A stretch of 18,964 bases of DNA from HGM12998 sp900756495 (lineage in GTDB: Bacteria > Bacillota > Clostridia > Oscillospirales > Oscillospiraceae). The position numbers were made by a program, and so were the translations under genes. The stretch spans positions 1 through 18,964 of the forward strand of contig CAUEFI010000033.1 in assembly GCA_958477305.1 (NCBI GenBank), written 5' to 3'. Shown here in pieces: positions 1-8,031 of this stretch; within the stretch, counting starts at the first letter, position 1, and each line of letters opens with the position of its first letter. The notes beneath the pieces are model-generated. The model did not search any database. It was not told where the DNA came from and worked only from the letters and a program-made list of their open reading frames with translations.

Positions 1-81
1 GTGGAGTGAGTGAGTAAGTCGTACTCCCCCGCCGCCAGGTTACATAACTTTACTTGCCTTCCACTTGCCGCTCCCCGACTC

Positions 82-1296
82 TTAGTAGATTACTTCTTCC
101 GATACCAGGGTCTGGAACTCATCCTTGGACATTCCCAGGAGGCCGCAGAATACTTCTTCGTTATTTTCGCCCAGCAGCGGAGACGCTTTCCGGATCGTGG
201 CCGGCGTCTCAGACATCTTCCACGGGGGGCTGATAACAACCTTTTTGCCCATGACAGGGTGCTCCACCTCCAGCAGCTTGCCCCTGGCCTTCACATGGGG
301 GTCGGAGAGGATCTCCTCGGCGCAGAAAGAGGGCATAGCCGCCACGCCAGCGTCCTGAAGCAGGTGCATCAGGTCATAGTCGGCATAGCCCATGGTCCAC
401 TCGGTCATGTGCTGATCCAGCTCGGCGCGGTTCTGCCAGCGGCCGAACATACCGTCGTACTTCTCGTCCTCAGCCCAGGCCGGATTGCCCATGGCGCCCT
501 TCAGGGCCTGCCACTCCTCGTCGCTGCCCACGGCAATGCTGATCCACTTGTCGTCGCCCTTGCAGCGGTAGACATTGTGGGGCGCCATAATGGCATCCTG
601 GTTGCCGCAGCGGTTGGGGGAGGTCCCATTCATGGTATACTCCATCAGCTCAGAGCCGATGAGGGAGCTGACGCATTCAGAGGAGCTCAGGTCAATATAC
701 TGGCCCTCGCCGGTCTTCTGCCGGTGCAGAAGGGCGGCCAGGGTGGCATAGGCGGAGAGGGTACCTACCCGTAGGTCCATAACGCCGCTCATGGTATTAG
801 GCTCGCCGCCCTCATAGCCGGTGAGGTAGGCCAGGCCGCCGAAGGAGGCGAAAATGGGGGCGTAGCCGGCATAGTGGCCATAGGGGCCGGAGGATCCGAA
901 TCCGGAGGAAGAGATCATAATGATGTCCGGCTTCACCTTTACCAGATCCTTGTAGCCCAGGCCCAGCTTATCCATCACGCCGGCGCGCATATTCTCCACA
1001 ACCACGTCGCTCTCGGCCACAATCCGCTTGGCGAGCTCCACACCCTTGGGGCTCTTCAGATCCAGAGAGATACTCTTCTTATTCAGGTTGGCGTTGTTAA
1101 AGATGGGGGACGCATTAAAGCCCTCGAAGTCGTCTCCGGTGGTAATGGAGCCCTGCCGGGTCTGGTCAATGCGCTTTTTGCTCTCAATCTTGATGACCTC
1201 CGCTCCCATAAAGGAGAGGAGCAGCGTGGAATAGGGGCCAGCCCATACCCAGCTGAAATCAGCAATCCGAACGCCTTTTAAAGCTTCTTTGTTCAT
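82..1296 (-). CDS. CaiB/BaiF (class III) CoA-transferase, copy 1
   Basis: A 404-residue protein of the class III CoA-transferase family, which moves CoA between a donor acyl-CoA and an acid acceptor in the cytosol. The N-terminal part has the family start (GVRIADFSWVWAGP, then GAEVIKIE at about 31-38). The expected catalytic aspartate is D174 in SGVMDLRVGT, and TGEGQYIDLS follows at about 195. Length is normal for the family (about 380-410). Its ATG overlaps the TGA stop of the preceding CoA-transferase (TGATG), so the two are translationally coupled in one operon with the carboxyltransferase. It is the last gene of the operon seen here; the 81 bases downstream show no clear terminator. The substrate cannot be read from sequence. 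CaiB (carnitine), formyl-CoA transferase and succinyl-CoA:acid transferases share this fold, so a specific name is not justified. Confidence 0.93.
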   Translation of the reverse strand: MNKEALKGVRIADFSWVWAGPYSTLLLSFMGAEVIKIESKKRIDQTRQGSITTGDDFEGFNASPIFNNANLNKKSISLDLKSPKGVELAKRIVAESDVVVENMRAGVMDKLGLGYKDLVKVKPDIIMISSSGFGSSGPYGHYAGYAPIFASFGGLAYLTGYEGGEPNTMSGVMDLRVGTLSAYATLAALLHRQKTGEGQYIDLSSSECVSSLIGSELMEYTMNGTSPNRCGNQDAIMAPHNVYRCKGDDKWISIAVGSDEEWQALKGAMGNPAWAEDEKYDGMFGRWQNRAELDQHMTEWTMGYADYDLMHLLQDAGVAAMPSFCAEEILSDPHVKARGKLLEVEHPVMGKKVVISPPWKMSETPATIRKASPLLGENNEEVFCGLLGMSKDEFQTLVSEEVIY

Positions 1297-2504
1297 CAGA
1301 TAACACCAGCCTCTCTGAGTTTCGTCAGGTCCTGCTTGGAATAACCCAAGCGGCCGCAGTACACATCCTCATTGTGCTGCCCCAGAAGCGGCGCGCCGCA
1401 GTTGCCGGTGGGTGCACCGTTGGTCAGCTTGAAGGGCAGGCCGGGATACATCAGCTTGCCGGCCACCGGGTGGTCAATCTCCACATAGAAATCCCGGGCC
1501 TTGGTCTGGGGAGACTTGAAAACCTGCTCGGCAGAACAGACCGGCGCGCAGGCAGTGCCCTCGGCCTGGATCTTGTCGAAGAGCTCGTCGGTGCCGTATT
1601 TCTTGGCCTCCTCGCTCAGATAGTCGGTGAGGACCTCAAAGTTCTTCTCGCGGGATTTGTGGTTGCTGAAGATCTCCTGCTGGGCCCACTCGGGGTTGCC
1701 CAGGGCGCGGACCACGCCCTGCCACTGCTTGTCGGGGTGAACCACCACCTTGACATAGCCGCCGTCCTTGCACTGGAGCAGGGTATCGCGCAGGCGGTTG
1801 ATCTTCACGCGGCTGGGGCTCTTGCCCAGCTCGTAATAGCGGACGATATTCATACGCTCCAAGGCCATCTCGGCCTCCTGCTTGGAGATGTCGATGTACT
1901 GGCCGGTACCGCCGGCCTCGCGCCAGAACAGCGCGCCCAGAATGCTGACTGAGGCGCAGGCGCCCACGTCGCTCTCGCCCACATAGCCGCCGCCCTTGAG
2001 GGGCTCGCGATCGGCATTGGGAGAGTTTGCGGGAAGCACGTAGCCGGCCCCGCTGGCGTGGTACATGTTCAGGTCATAGCACTTGTAATCGCGGTAGGGA
2101 CCGTCCTGTCCAAAGGGAGTGATGGAGGCCATGATGAGACCGGGGTTGATCTCCCTGAGCACCTCATAGTCCAGGCCCAGCCTTTTCATCTCGCCCGGTG
2201 CGCCGTCCTCCAGCAGGATATCGGCCTGCGCCGCCAGCTTCTTGAAGATCTCCCGTCCCGTGGGAGACTCCAGATTGAGGGTCACGCCCATCTTGTTTGT
2301 ATTGTTGTAGAGGAAAACACTGGAACATTCAGGATTGGGCTCATTGTGGAGGAAGGGGCCATGCTTCCGGGCCACGTCGCCCTCCGGCTTCTCCACCTTG
2401 ATCACCTCGGCACCCAGATCTGCAAGCAGCTTGGTGCAGTAAGGCCCTGCAATAAAACTGCAGTATTCCAGCACTTTGACTCCGCTCAGCGGTCCTTTTG
2501 CCAT
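1296..2504 (-). CDS. CaiB/BaiF (class III) CoA-transferase, copy 2
   Basis: A second class III CoA-transferase (402 residues from the chosen start). It shows GVKVLEYCSFIAGPYCTKLL at the N-terminus, GAEVIKVEKPEGD at 31-43, the probable catalytic aspartate D179 in YVGESDVGA, and TGQYIDIS soon after. An upstream in-frame ATG at 2519 would add five residues (MELSE). I chose the ATG at 2504 because a GGAG lies nine bases before it and family alignment starts there, while the upstream ATG has only a poor ribosome site. It is clearly diverged from copy 1, so this is not a recent duplication. Two adjacent class III transferases can be subunits of a hetero-oligomer or can act on different acids; sequence alone does not decide. 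It lies 49 bases downstream of the carboxyltransferase gene. Confidence 0.92.
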   Translation of the reverse strand: MAKGPLSGVKVLEYCSFIAGPYCTKLLADLGAEVIKVEKPEGDVARKHGPFLHNEPNPECSSVFLYNNTNKMGVTLNLESPTGREIFKKLAAQADILLEDGAPGEMKRLGLDYEVLREINPGLIMASITPFGQDGPYRDYKCYDLNMYHASGAGYVLPANSPNADREPLKGGGYVGESDVGACASVSILGALFWREAGGTGQYIDISKQEAEMALERMNIVRYYELGKSPSRVKINRLRDTLLQCKDGGYVKVVVHPDKQWQGVVRALGNPEWAQQEIFSNHKSREKNFEVLTDYLSEEAKKYGTDELFDKIQAEGTACAPVCSAEQVFKSPQTKARDFYVEIDHPVAGKLMYPGLPFKLTNGAPTGNCGAPLLGQHNEDVYCGRLGYSKQDLTKLREAGVI

Positions 2505-2553
2505 TTCACTCAACTCCATTCTTTACTGAAAGGTTTATCACAAGATTCCGTTG

Positions 2554-4116
2554 TTACAGCGGGATGTTGCCGTGCTTCTTCCAGGAGCGGTCATTCTTCT
2601 GCTTCTTGGCCAGCTGGCGCAGGCCCTTGATGAGCATGGGCCGGGTGTCCCGGGGATCAATGATGTCCTCCACCCACTGCACCGCGCCGGCGTGATAGGG
2701 GAACTTTCCGAAGGTGGCCTTGTACTCCTCAATACGCTGTGCCCGAAGCTCATCGGGGTTCTCCGCATTTTCAATCTCCTTGCGATAGATGATGGCCACG
2801 GCTCCCTCCGGGCTCATCAGGCCCAGCTCGGCAGTGGGCCAGGCCAGCAGCAGGTCGGAGCCCAGTGGCTCGGAGCACATGGCCGAATTGCCGCCGCCGT
2901 AGGCCTTGCGGATGTACAGGGTAATCATGGGCACCGTGGCCTCAGAGATGGCATAGAGCACCTTTGCGCCATGGCGCAGGATGCCGCCATGCTCCTGCTC
3001 CACGCCGGGCAGGTAGGCCGGAGTATCCACAAAGAAAATCAGAGGAATGTTGAAGGCGTCGCAGAAGCGGATAAAACGCGCCTCCTTGTCGCTGGCGTTG
3101 ATGTCGATGGAACCGGCCATGGCCTTGGGATTGTTGGCAATAATGCCGACGGTGCGGCCCTCCATGCGGCAGAAGCCGGTGATCATGTTGGGGGCGTAAT
3201 CGGGCTTGAGTTCAAAGAAGTGGCCGTCGTCCACCACATGGCGGATGAGCGCCTTCATATCGTAGGCGGCGCGTGGGCCCTCCGGGATGATGTTCAAAAG
3301 CTCCTCGTCCCGCCGCTCCGGATCGTCGGTGCACTCGTAAACAGGGGGCTGTTCCATATTACTGGCGGGCAGGAAGCTGAGCAGCTCCCGCGTCAGGTTC
3401 AGGCAGTCCTCGTCGTTCTCCGCCACCAGGTCGCAGCAGCCGCTGACGGTGGCGTGCACCGTAGCGCCGCCCAGCTCCTGATCCGTGGTCTCCACGAACT
3501 GAGCCGTTTTGATGAGTGAGGGGGAGGCCACATACATGTGGCTGGTGTTCTTTACCATGATGACAAAGTCGGTCAGCGCCGGAGAATAGGCGGCGCCGGC
3601 GGCGCAGGGCCCCATCATCAGCGTAATCTGGGGAATGACGCCGGAGGACTGGGTGTGATAATAGAACATGGCCGGATAGCCGTCAAACATGCTGCGCGTC
3701 ACAGCGTCCTGCACCCGGACGCCGCCCGAGTCCACCAGTCCTACGCAGGGCACCCGCTCCTCCAGGGCCCGGCGCATCACCTTGACAATCTTTTTGCCGG
3801 CCGTGCTGCCCATCGTGCCGCCCAGCACAGTGAAATCCTGGGCATAGACGTAGATGGGGCTGCCGTTGACCTCGCCGAAACCGGTAATAACGCCATCGCC
3901 GGGCAGTTCCCGCTCATCGATGTCAAAGCCGGTCATCCGGGGCTTGGCCCACAGGTCCAGTTCTACAAACGTGCCGGGGTCCAGAAAAAGCTCAATCCGC
4001 TCCCGGGCGGTCAATTTCCCTCGAGCGTGCTGGCGCGCAATGGCCTTGGCACCGCCCCCCTGCATCAGCGCGCTGCGCCGCTGGGCCAGCTCCTCCAGCT
4101 TTTCTCGCATGTCCAT
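2554..4116 (-). CDS. Acyl-CoA carboxylase, carboxyltransferase (beta) subunit
   Basis: A 520-residue carboxyltransferase of the propionyl-/methylmalonyl-CoA carboxylase beta family. These enzymes transfer CO2 between carboxybiotin and an acyl-CoA, or the reverse in Na+-pumping decarboxylases. Two crotonase-like halves are visible. The N-terminal half has ARGKLTARERIELFLDPGTF (31-50), GSTAGKKI and the oxyanion-hole segment GPCAAGAAYSPA (169-180). The C-terminal half has NNPKAMAGSIDINASDKEAR (about 328-347), FVDTPAYLPGVEQE and KAYGGGNSAMCS (404-415). AAAGGAG lies seven bases before the ATG. No biotin carboxylase, biotin carrier or membrane subunit is in the window, so partners must lie elsewhere. 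At the position where propionyl/acetyl-CoA carboxylases carry the specificity Asp (YGGAYD) this protein has YGGGNS, so the substrate may be unusual. It is probably the first gene of the operon with the two CoA-transferases. Confidence 0.93.
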   Translation of the reverse strand: MDMREKLEELAQRRSALMQGGGAKAIARQHARGKLTARERIELFLDPGTFVELDLWAKPRMTGFDIDERELPGDGVITGFGEVNGSPIYVYAQDFTVLGGTMGSTAGKKIVKVMRRALEERVPCVGLVDSGGVRVQDAVTRSMFDGYPAMFYYHTQSSGVIPQITLMMGPCAAGAAYSPALTDFVIMVKNTSHMYVASPSLIKTAQFVETTDQELGGATVHATVSGCCDLVAENDEDCLNLTRELLSFLPASNMEQPPVYECTDDPERRDEELLNIIPEGPRAAYDMKALIRHVVDDGHFFELKPDYAPNMITGFCRMEGRTVGIIANNPKAMAGSIDINASDKEARFIRFCDAFNIPLIFFVDTPAYLPGVEQEHGGILRHGAKVLYAISEATVPMITLYIRKAYGGGNSAMCSEPLGSDLLLAWPTAELGLMSPEGAVAIIYRKEIENAENPDELRAQRIEEYKATFGKFPYHAGAVQWVEDIIDPRDTRPMLIKGLRQLAKKQKNDRSWKKHGNIPL

Positions 4117-4317
4117 ATCTTAACTCCTTTCCATTCTCTTCGAAAAACATGACGGCCCGCTCCAAATGCTGGCGGATACCGGACGGCAATCGGGACCTCA
4201 GCCCAGTCCCCCTATCCCTATAACGCCAGACAGGGAGAGCCTTTCAGCATACCGCCGCTCTCCCAAAATCTCCTCCGATCATGTCCACCTGTTATCTTTA
4301 CTTTACTACGCCTGGGC

Positions 4318-4345
4318 TTGACAGAGGAATGAGATTTATGATAAC
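4318..4345 (+). promoter_or_regulatory. Possible promoter of the divergent LysR gene
   Basis: A perfect -35 TTGACA (4318-4323) is followed after 16 bases by GATAAC (4340-4345), a four-of-six match to the -10 consensus. A start near 4352 would give a leader of about 50 bases. The -10 overlaps the dyad that could be a LysR site, which would suit autorepression. The poor -10 keeps confidence low. Confidence 0.35.
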
Positions 4346-4363
4346 TTATCGTTAACTAAAAGT

Positions 4364-4385
4364 TTACATACAGATTACATACAGA
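4364..4385. repeat. Tandem 11-bp direct repeat upstream of LysR start
   Basis: TTACATACAGA occurs twice, perfectly and without a gap (4364-4374 and 4375-4385), 16 bases before the LysR ATG. It is downstream of the candidate -10, so it would lie in the leader RNA. It could be a regulator-binding site or a simple slippage duplication; nothing in the sequence decides. Confidence 0.85.
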
Positions 4386-4401
4386 CTGAGGCGACTGAAG
4401 A

Positions 4402-5274
4402 ATGAACGAACAGCAATTAAAGACCCTGTTAAAGACCGTGGAATGCGGCAGCCTCAGCAGAGCGGAGGAGGCTCTGTTTCTCTCCAAGCAGGCCATCAAG
4501 AAGCAAATCGACTCTCTGGAGGAGGAGATCGGCTTTACGCTGCTGCTGCGCAACCGCCAGGGCATTTCCCTGACCCCTGCCGGCGAGGAGTTCTGCCAGG
4601 GTGCAAAACGAATTCTGGGCGAAATGGACGCGGTCACTGAGCGATGCCGCGAACTGGCCTATAATAAGCAGACCATCCGCATTGAAAACCCCTACCATCC
4701 CCGCCTGCTGCTGGAAAACGCCTTTAATGAATTCGCCCGCCGCTTCCCCTATGTCAAGCAGCAGGTGATTATGCAGACCAGCAACCACTTCGTGGAAGAT
4801 ATTCTCAACGATCGGGCCGATATCGCCGAGGGCACCTACCGCCCTGAACTGGAGAACTCCGGCATTCGATATACCAAGCTCTTTCCCATGCCCTACAAGT
4901 GCCTTATGGCCCCCGGCCATCCGCTGGCGGGAAACACGACCATCCGCCCGGAAGAGCTGTCCGGCAACCATGTGGGCCTGCTGAGGAAAAACATTCAGCT
5001 CACCAAACAGCTCCATGAGTGCTGCCACGACCTCACGATGGAGGTCTTCATGCGCAACGATCTGCAGAACATCATCAACATCTGCTACAACAACGGCGTC
5101 TTTATCTCCAAGGCCTATTTTGTCAACTCCATGCAGCCTCTGGTGGCCATCCCCCTGGAGACCGACTTCGTGCCCATGGGTGTTATCCTGCACCGGGAAT
5201 CTCCCTCGCAGGTGGTGAAGGAATTTTTGAAGGTGGTCCACGACCTGTATCCCCAGAACGGCACCGCGTTGTAG
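4402..5274 (+). CDS. LysR-family transcriptional regulator (divergent from acyl-CoA operon)
   Basis: A 290-residue DNA-binding regulator. The N-terminal winged helix-turn-helix occupies about residues 1-60 (LKTVECGSLSRAEEALFLSK, ending ISLTPAGEEF), then a linker helix and a periplasmic-binding-protein-like effector domain from about 90 to 285. The length is typical for LysR proteins. It is transcribed away from the carboxylase/CoA-transferase operon across a 285-base gap. By the usual logic of LysR genes it probably controls that operon in response to a small acid or CoA-linked metabolite, but the ligand is unknown. The ribosome site is modest (GAGG about ten bases before the ATG). The next gene starts 57 bases downstream and may be cotranscribed. 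Confidence 0.93.
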   Translation: MNEQQLKTLLKTVECGSLSRAEEALFLSKQAIKKQIDSLEEEIGFTLLLRNRQGISLTPAGEEFCQGAKRILGEMDAVTERCRELAYNKQTIRIENPYHPRLLLENAFNEFARRFPYVKQQVIMQTSNHFVEDILNDRADIAEGTYRPELENSGIRYTKLFPMPYKCLMAPGHPLAGNTTIRPEELSGNHVGLLRKNIQLTKQLHECCHDLTMEVFMRNDLQNIINICYNNGVFISKAYFVNSMQPLVAIPLETDFVPMGVILHRESPSQVVKEFLKVVHDLYPQNGTAL

Positions 5275-5331
5275 TGCTGCTGCACGCCCCCGTCTCTCCG
5301 CTTCGAATCCTCCGGGAAGGACGTGAAACCC

Positions 5332-6372
5332 ATGGCAAAGGACTCGGCCGTCCCGCAGCCGGCGGCCAAACTGATTGAACTGCAAAACGGCGAGGTATTC
5401 CGCCTCAAGGTCCCCATGGAGCTGCCCGCCAGGCCGGGCGGACGCCCGGCTTTCTCCGGCTCGGTCAACAGCTACCTCATCCGCGCCCCGAAGGGCCGGT
5501 GGGTGATTGTGGATCCCGGCCTCTATACTGCAACCGGCATTGCGGGCTGGAAAATGGCCATTGACCTTCTGCAAATCGCTCCGGCGGATGTGGAACGTAT
5601 TCTCGTGACTCACTATCACTCTGATCACGCCGGCATGGCCGGGTGGTTCGGCGCCTGGACCAGCGCCCCTGTCCATATGCACCCTGCAGATACCGCCGCC
5701 TTCGCCGTGGAGTGGGGGGACCGGAAAAAGAACGTGTCCGATACCATAGCCCAGATGCGCGCCTATGGCATGGACGGCCCCTCTGCCGCCCTGGCTGAGC
5801 GGCAGACTGAGGAGCGCACCCGCTTCATCTGCCCTTACGAGGGCTTTGCCCCCCTGGCGGACGGCGACCTTGTCCCCGTCTGTGAGGGAGCGCTGCAGGT
5901 CCTCCATGTACCAGGGCACACCGACGGCCAATGCGCTCTTCTCTGGCCTGAGCGGAGGCTTCTCTTTGCCGCCGACCTGCTGCTTCCCGTGACCTTTTCA
6001 CCGGTATGCCTCCACCACTTTGGCGATCCCGACCCGGTGGGAACCTTCCTGCACACCCTTACCTCCTTTCAGCGGCTGGATCTGTCCGGCTATACCGTTC
6101 TTCCCGGCCACGGCTGGCCCTTTGAGGACCCGTTGGGCCGTGCGGCTCTGGAGTCCAGATTCTATCAGGAGCGGGCTGAGTGGTGCCGTGCGCAGTGCGC
6201 CCAGGGACTGGATACCGCCTGGAAAATCGCAAAAAAGCTTCACCGTGAAGGCGGCGGCAAGCGGTATCTCCGCTCCATCATGTGGGAGACGATGGCCCAT
6301 GTGGAGTATTTGGCCAGGAACGGCCGGCTGACCCGGCAAATCAGGTCGGGCAGAATCTATTTCTCGGCGTGA
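5332..6372 (+). CDS. MBL-fold metallohydrolase
   Basis: A 346-residue metallo-beta-lactamase-fold protein. The zinc motif is complete: HYHSDH (H94, H96, D98, H99), then H196 in HVPGHTDG, D215 in FAADLLLP and H260 in LPGHGWPF. N-terminal SGSVNSYLI and WVIVDPG strands fit the glyoxalase II-like branch, which cleaves thioesters or similar esters. The C-terminal 80 residues look helical (HREGGGKRYL, ETMAHVEYLARNGRL), resembling the C-terminal extension of many clostridial MBL hydrolases. I chose the ATG at 5332 because AAGGA sits ten bases before it; a GTG at 5323 would place that site too close. A thioesterase role in the acyl-CoA pathway is plausible from its neighbours but is inference. Confidence 0.88.
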   Translation: MAKDSAVPQPAAKLIELQNGEVFRLKVPMELPARPGGRPAFSGSVNSYLIRAPKGRWVIVDPGLYTATGIAGWKMAIDLLQIAPADVERILVTHYHSDHAGMAGWFGAWTSAPVHMHPADTAAFAVEWGDRKKNVSDTIAQMRAYGMDGPSAALAERQTEERTRFICPYEGFAPLADGDLVPVCEGALQVLHVPGHTDGQCALLWPERRLLFAADLLLPVTFSPVCLHHFGDPDPVGTFLHTLTSFQRLDLSGYTVLPGHGWPFEDPLGRAALESRFYQERAEWCRAQCAQGLDTAWKIAKKLHREGGGKRYLRSIMWETMAHVEYLARNGRLTRQIRSGRIYFSA

Positions 6373-6389
6373 ATCCGGCCCATTTTTTG

Positions 6390-6418
6390 TTGACACCACG
6401 GACAAATTCCCCTATAAT
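6390..6418 (+). promoter_or_regulatory. Consensus sigma-70 promoter of the selC/selA/selB locus
   Basis: TTGACA (6390-6395), a 17-base spacer and TATAAT (6413-6418) match the housekeeping consensus at every position. Transcription would begin near 6425, about 57 bases before the tRNA-Sec. The leader contains short hairpins, such as GGTGA/TCACC around 6446-6463. No other credible promoter is seen between here and selA. Confidence 0.9.
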
Positions 6419-6481
6419 AAGATTCTGTTCGGAGTGCTGTTCCGAGGTGACCCCCGCCTCACCGGCCTCCGCCCTATCTAT

Positions 6482-6579
6482 GGGGGTGAATTCGGCCTGG
6501 TGGCCGGCGCGGACTTCAAATCCGTCTGTAAGGCGGCAGCCCCGTCTTTGGTGTGTTCGATTCGCACTCATCCCCGCCA
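6482..6579 (+). tRNA. selC: tRNA-Sec (anticodon UCA)
   Basis: A 98-base selenocysteine tRNA that decodes UGA. The 8-bp acceptor stem GGGGGTGA (6482-6489) pairs with TCATCCCC (6568-6575, one G-U), followed by G and an encoded CCA. The D arm has the Sec-type 6-bp stem and four-base loop (TCGGCC-TGGT-GGCCGG). The anticodon arm is GCGGA-CTTCAAA-TCCGT with TCA at 6516-6518. A long variable arm (AAGGCGG with CCGTCTT) and a T arm GTGTG-TTCGATT-CGCAC complete it. The 8-bp acceptor, long extra arm and UCA anticodon together are diagnostic. It precedes selA on the same strand. Confidence 0.97.
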
Positions 6580-6589
6580 TAAACACCTT

Positions 6590-6619
6590 CGCTGCTCCTG
6601 TGCGCAGGGGCAGCGTTTT
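6590..6619 (+). terminator. Terminator or attenuator between selC and selA
   Basis: An 11-bp stem (6590-6600 with 6605-6615, one G-U pair) with a four-base TGCG loop is followed by TTTT. It begins ten bases after the tRNA CCA and ends 36 bases before the selA ATG. The short T run suggests partial read-through. TTTTGG (6616-6621) can also pair with CCAAAA (6628-6633), so an alternative fold exists. It may set the ratio of tRNA to selAB mRNA, or aid tRNA 3' processing. Confidence 0.65.
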
Positions 6620-6654
6620 GGTATGCGCCAAAATCTAACGCGGGAGGACTGCTC

Positions 6655-8031
6655 ATGGATTATTCTCTTCTGCCCAAAGTGGACCGGGTCGCCGACGAGG
6701 CTGAGCGCCGGCTTCTCTCCGCAGGAGAGGTTTGCAGCCGGCGGCTGATTACCGACGCGGCCCGCTCCGCCATCGCCGCACTGCGGGCGCCGGGCCAAAC
6801 CGGGGCGTACGCCGACCGTGAGGCCCTGTTCCAGCGCGTCGTTCTGGACACGTTGGCCCTCTGCCGGCGCGCTGCACGCCCGTCACTGCGCAGGGTGATC
6901 AACGCCACCGGCGTGGTGCTCCACACCAACCTGGGCCGCGCTCCTCTGGCGCCCGAGGCGGTCAGCGCCGCGGCGGCAGCGGCGGCAGACTACTGCAGCC
7001 TGGAGCTCAACCTGGAGACCGGCAGGCGAGGCAGCCGCTACGACCATGTCTCCGCCCTGCTGCGGACCTTAACCGGCGCGGAGGACGCCCTTGTCGTGAA
7101 CAACAACGCAGCCGCAGTTCTCCTGGTGCTGGACACTCTGGCCAGGGGAGGAGAGGCGGTGGTCTCCCGGGGACAGCTGGTGGAGATCGGCGGCAGCTTC
7201 CGCATTCCCGAGGTGATTGAGCGCGGCGGGGCCGTGCTGCGGGAAGTGGGCGCCACCAACAAAACGCACCTGCGGGACTATGAGGCCGCCATCAGCGAGG
7301 TCACCTCCTGTCTCCTCCAGGTCCACCCCAGCAACTTCCACATGGAGGGGTTTGTGGAGGAGGTGCCTACGGCAGATCTGGCCGCGCTGGCCCATACCCA
7401 CGGCCTCCCTCTGATTTACGACCTGGGCAGCGGCTGTCTCCACCCCTTTGCCGAGACCGGAATAGGCCGGGAGCCGCTGCCTGCGCGCATCCTGGCCGAC
7501 GGCGCCGACGTGCTCACCTTCTCAGGCGACAAGCTGCTGGGCGGCCCGCAGGCGGGTATCATTGTGGGGCGCAAAAAATATTTGGCGCCCATTAAGAGCA
7601 ACCCGCTGATCCGGGCTCTTCGGGTGGACAAGATGACGCTGGCCGCACTGGAGGCCACGCTGATCCTGTACCGGGATGGCCGCGCCCCGGAAATCCCGAC
7701 GGTCGCCATGCTCTCAGCCGATCCGGAGCGCCTGCGCGCCAAGGCCGTACGCCTGCTGGACGCACTGGAGGGCTGTCCCGCTCGAATCGCACTGTCTGAA
7801 ACGGCGTCTCCAGTCGGCGGCGGCTCCATGCCAGACGTGAGGCTCTCCGGCTGGGTCGTGGAAATCGCACCCGAAGCTGGGAATGTGGACACCTTTTTAG
7901 CCCGACTCCGGGATCAGACCCCCGCCGTGCTGGGCTATATCCGGGAGGACCGCGCCTGCTTTGACCCTCGGACCATCCGTTCCGAAGACCTGGATGAAAC
8001 TGCACGTCTGATAAAGGAAGCGCTGCTATGA
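6655..8031 (+). CDS. selA: L-seryl-tRNA(Sec) selenium transferase
   Basis: A 458-residue PLP enzyme that converts Ser-tRNA(Sec) to Sec-tRNA(Sec) using selenophosphate. Family hallmarks are present: RRVINATGVVLHTNLGRAPL (about 82-101), the segment VVNNNAAAVLLVLDTLA, and the PLP lysine K293 in FSGDKLLGGPQAG. The length matches the family (E. coli SelA is 463 residues), including the N-terminal helical domain for tRNA contact. GGGAGGA lies six bases before the ATG. It follows selC and overlaps selB by four bases (ATGA), so selA and selB are coupled. The selenophosphate synthetase (selD) it depends on is not in this window. Confidence 0.97.
   Translation: MDYSLLPKVDRVADEAERRLLSAGEVCSRRLITDAARSAIAALRAPGQTGAYADREALFQRVVLDTLALCRRAARPSLRRVINATGVVLHTNLGRAPLAPEAVSAAAAAAADYCSLELNLETGRRGSRYDHVSALLRTLTGAEDALVVNNNAAAVLLVLDTLARGGEAVVSRGQLVEIGGSFRIPEVIERGGAVLREVGATNKTHLRDYEAAISEVTSCLLQVHPSNFHMEGFVEEVPTADLAALAHTHGLPLIYDLGSGCLHPFAETGIGREPLPARILADGADVLTFSGDKLLGGPQAGIIVGRKKYLAPIKSNPLIRALRVDKMTLAALEATLILYRDGRAPEIPTVAMLSADPERLRAKAVRLLDALEGCPARIALSETASPVGGGSMPDVRLSGWVVEIAPEAGNVDTFLARLRDQTPAVLGYIREDRACFDPRTIRSEDLDETARLIKEALL

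Larger units (their letters stand above)
4117..4401. other. Divergent intergenic region
   Basis: This 285-base gap separates the minus-strand acyl-CoA operon from the plus-strand LysR gene, the usual place for a LysR-controlled divergent promoter. The half next to the LysR gene is AT-rich (about 4300-4385) and contains a near-palindrome GATAACTTATC (4340-4350), GTTAAC (4350-4355) and a tandem repeat. In the half next to the carboxylase, an 8-bp inverted repeat (GGGAGAGC at 4233-4240 and GCTCTCCC at 4257-4264) would form a hairpin in the operon leader RNA, without a T tract. No convincing small gene is visible. That the LysR protein binds here is inference from layout. Confidence 0.5.

Noticed and set aside
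1..81. Possible terminator or gene fragment at the left edge
   Set aside because: Only a 5-bp inverted repeat (GAGTA/TACTC) without a T tract and no readable coding sequence were found.
4429..5931. Long open frame on the minus strand (500 residues)
   Set aside because: It lies antisense to the LysR and MBL genes, has low-complexity H/G/Q/A-rich composition and no family motif; such shadows are common in GC-rich DNA.
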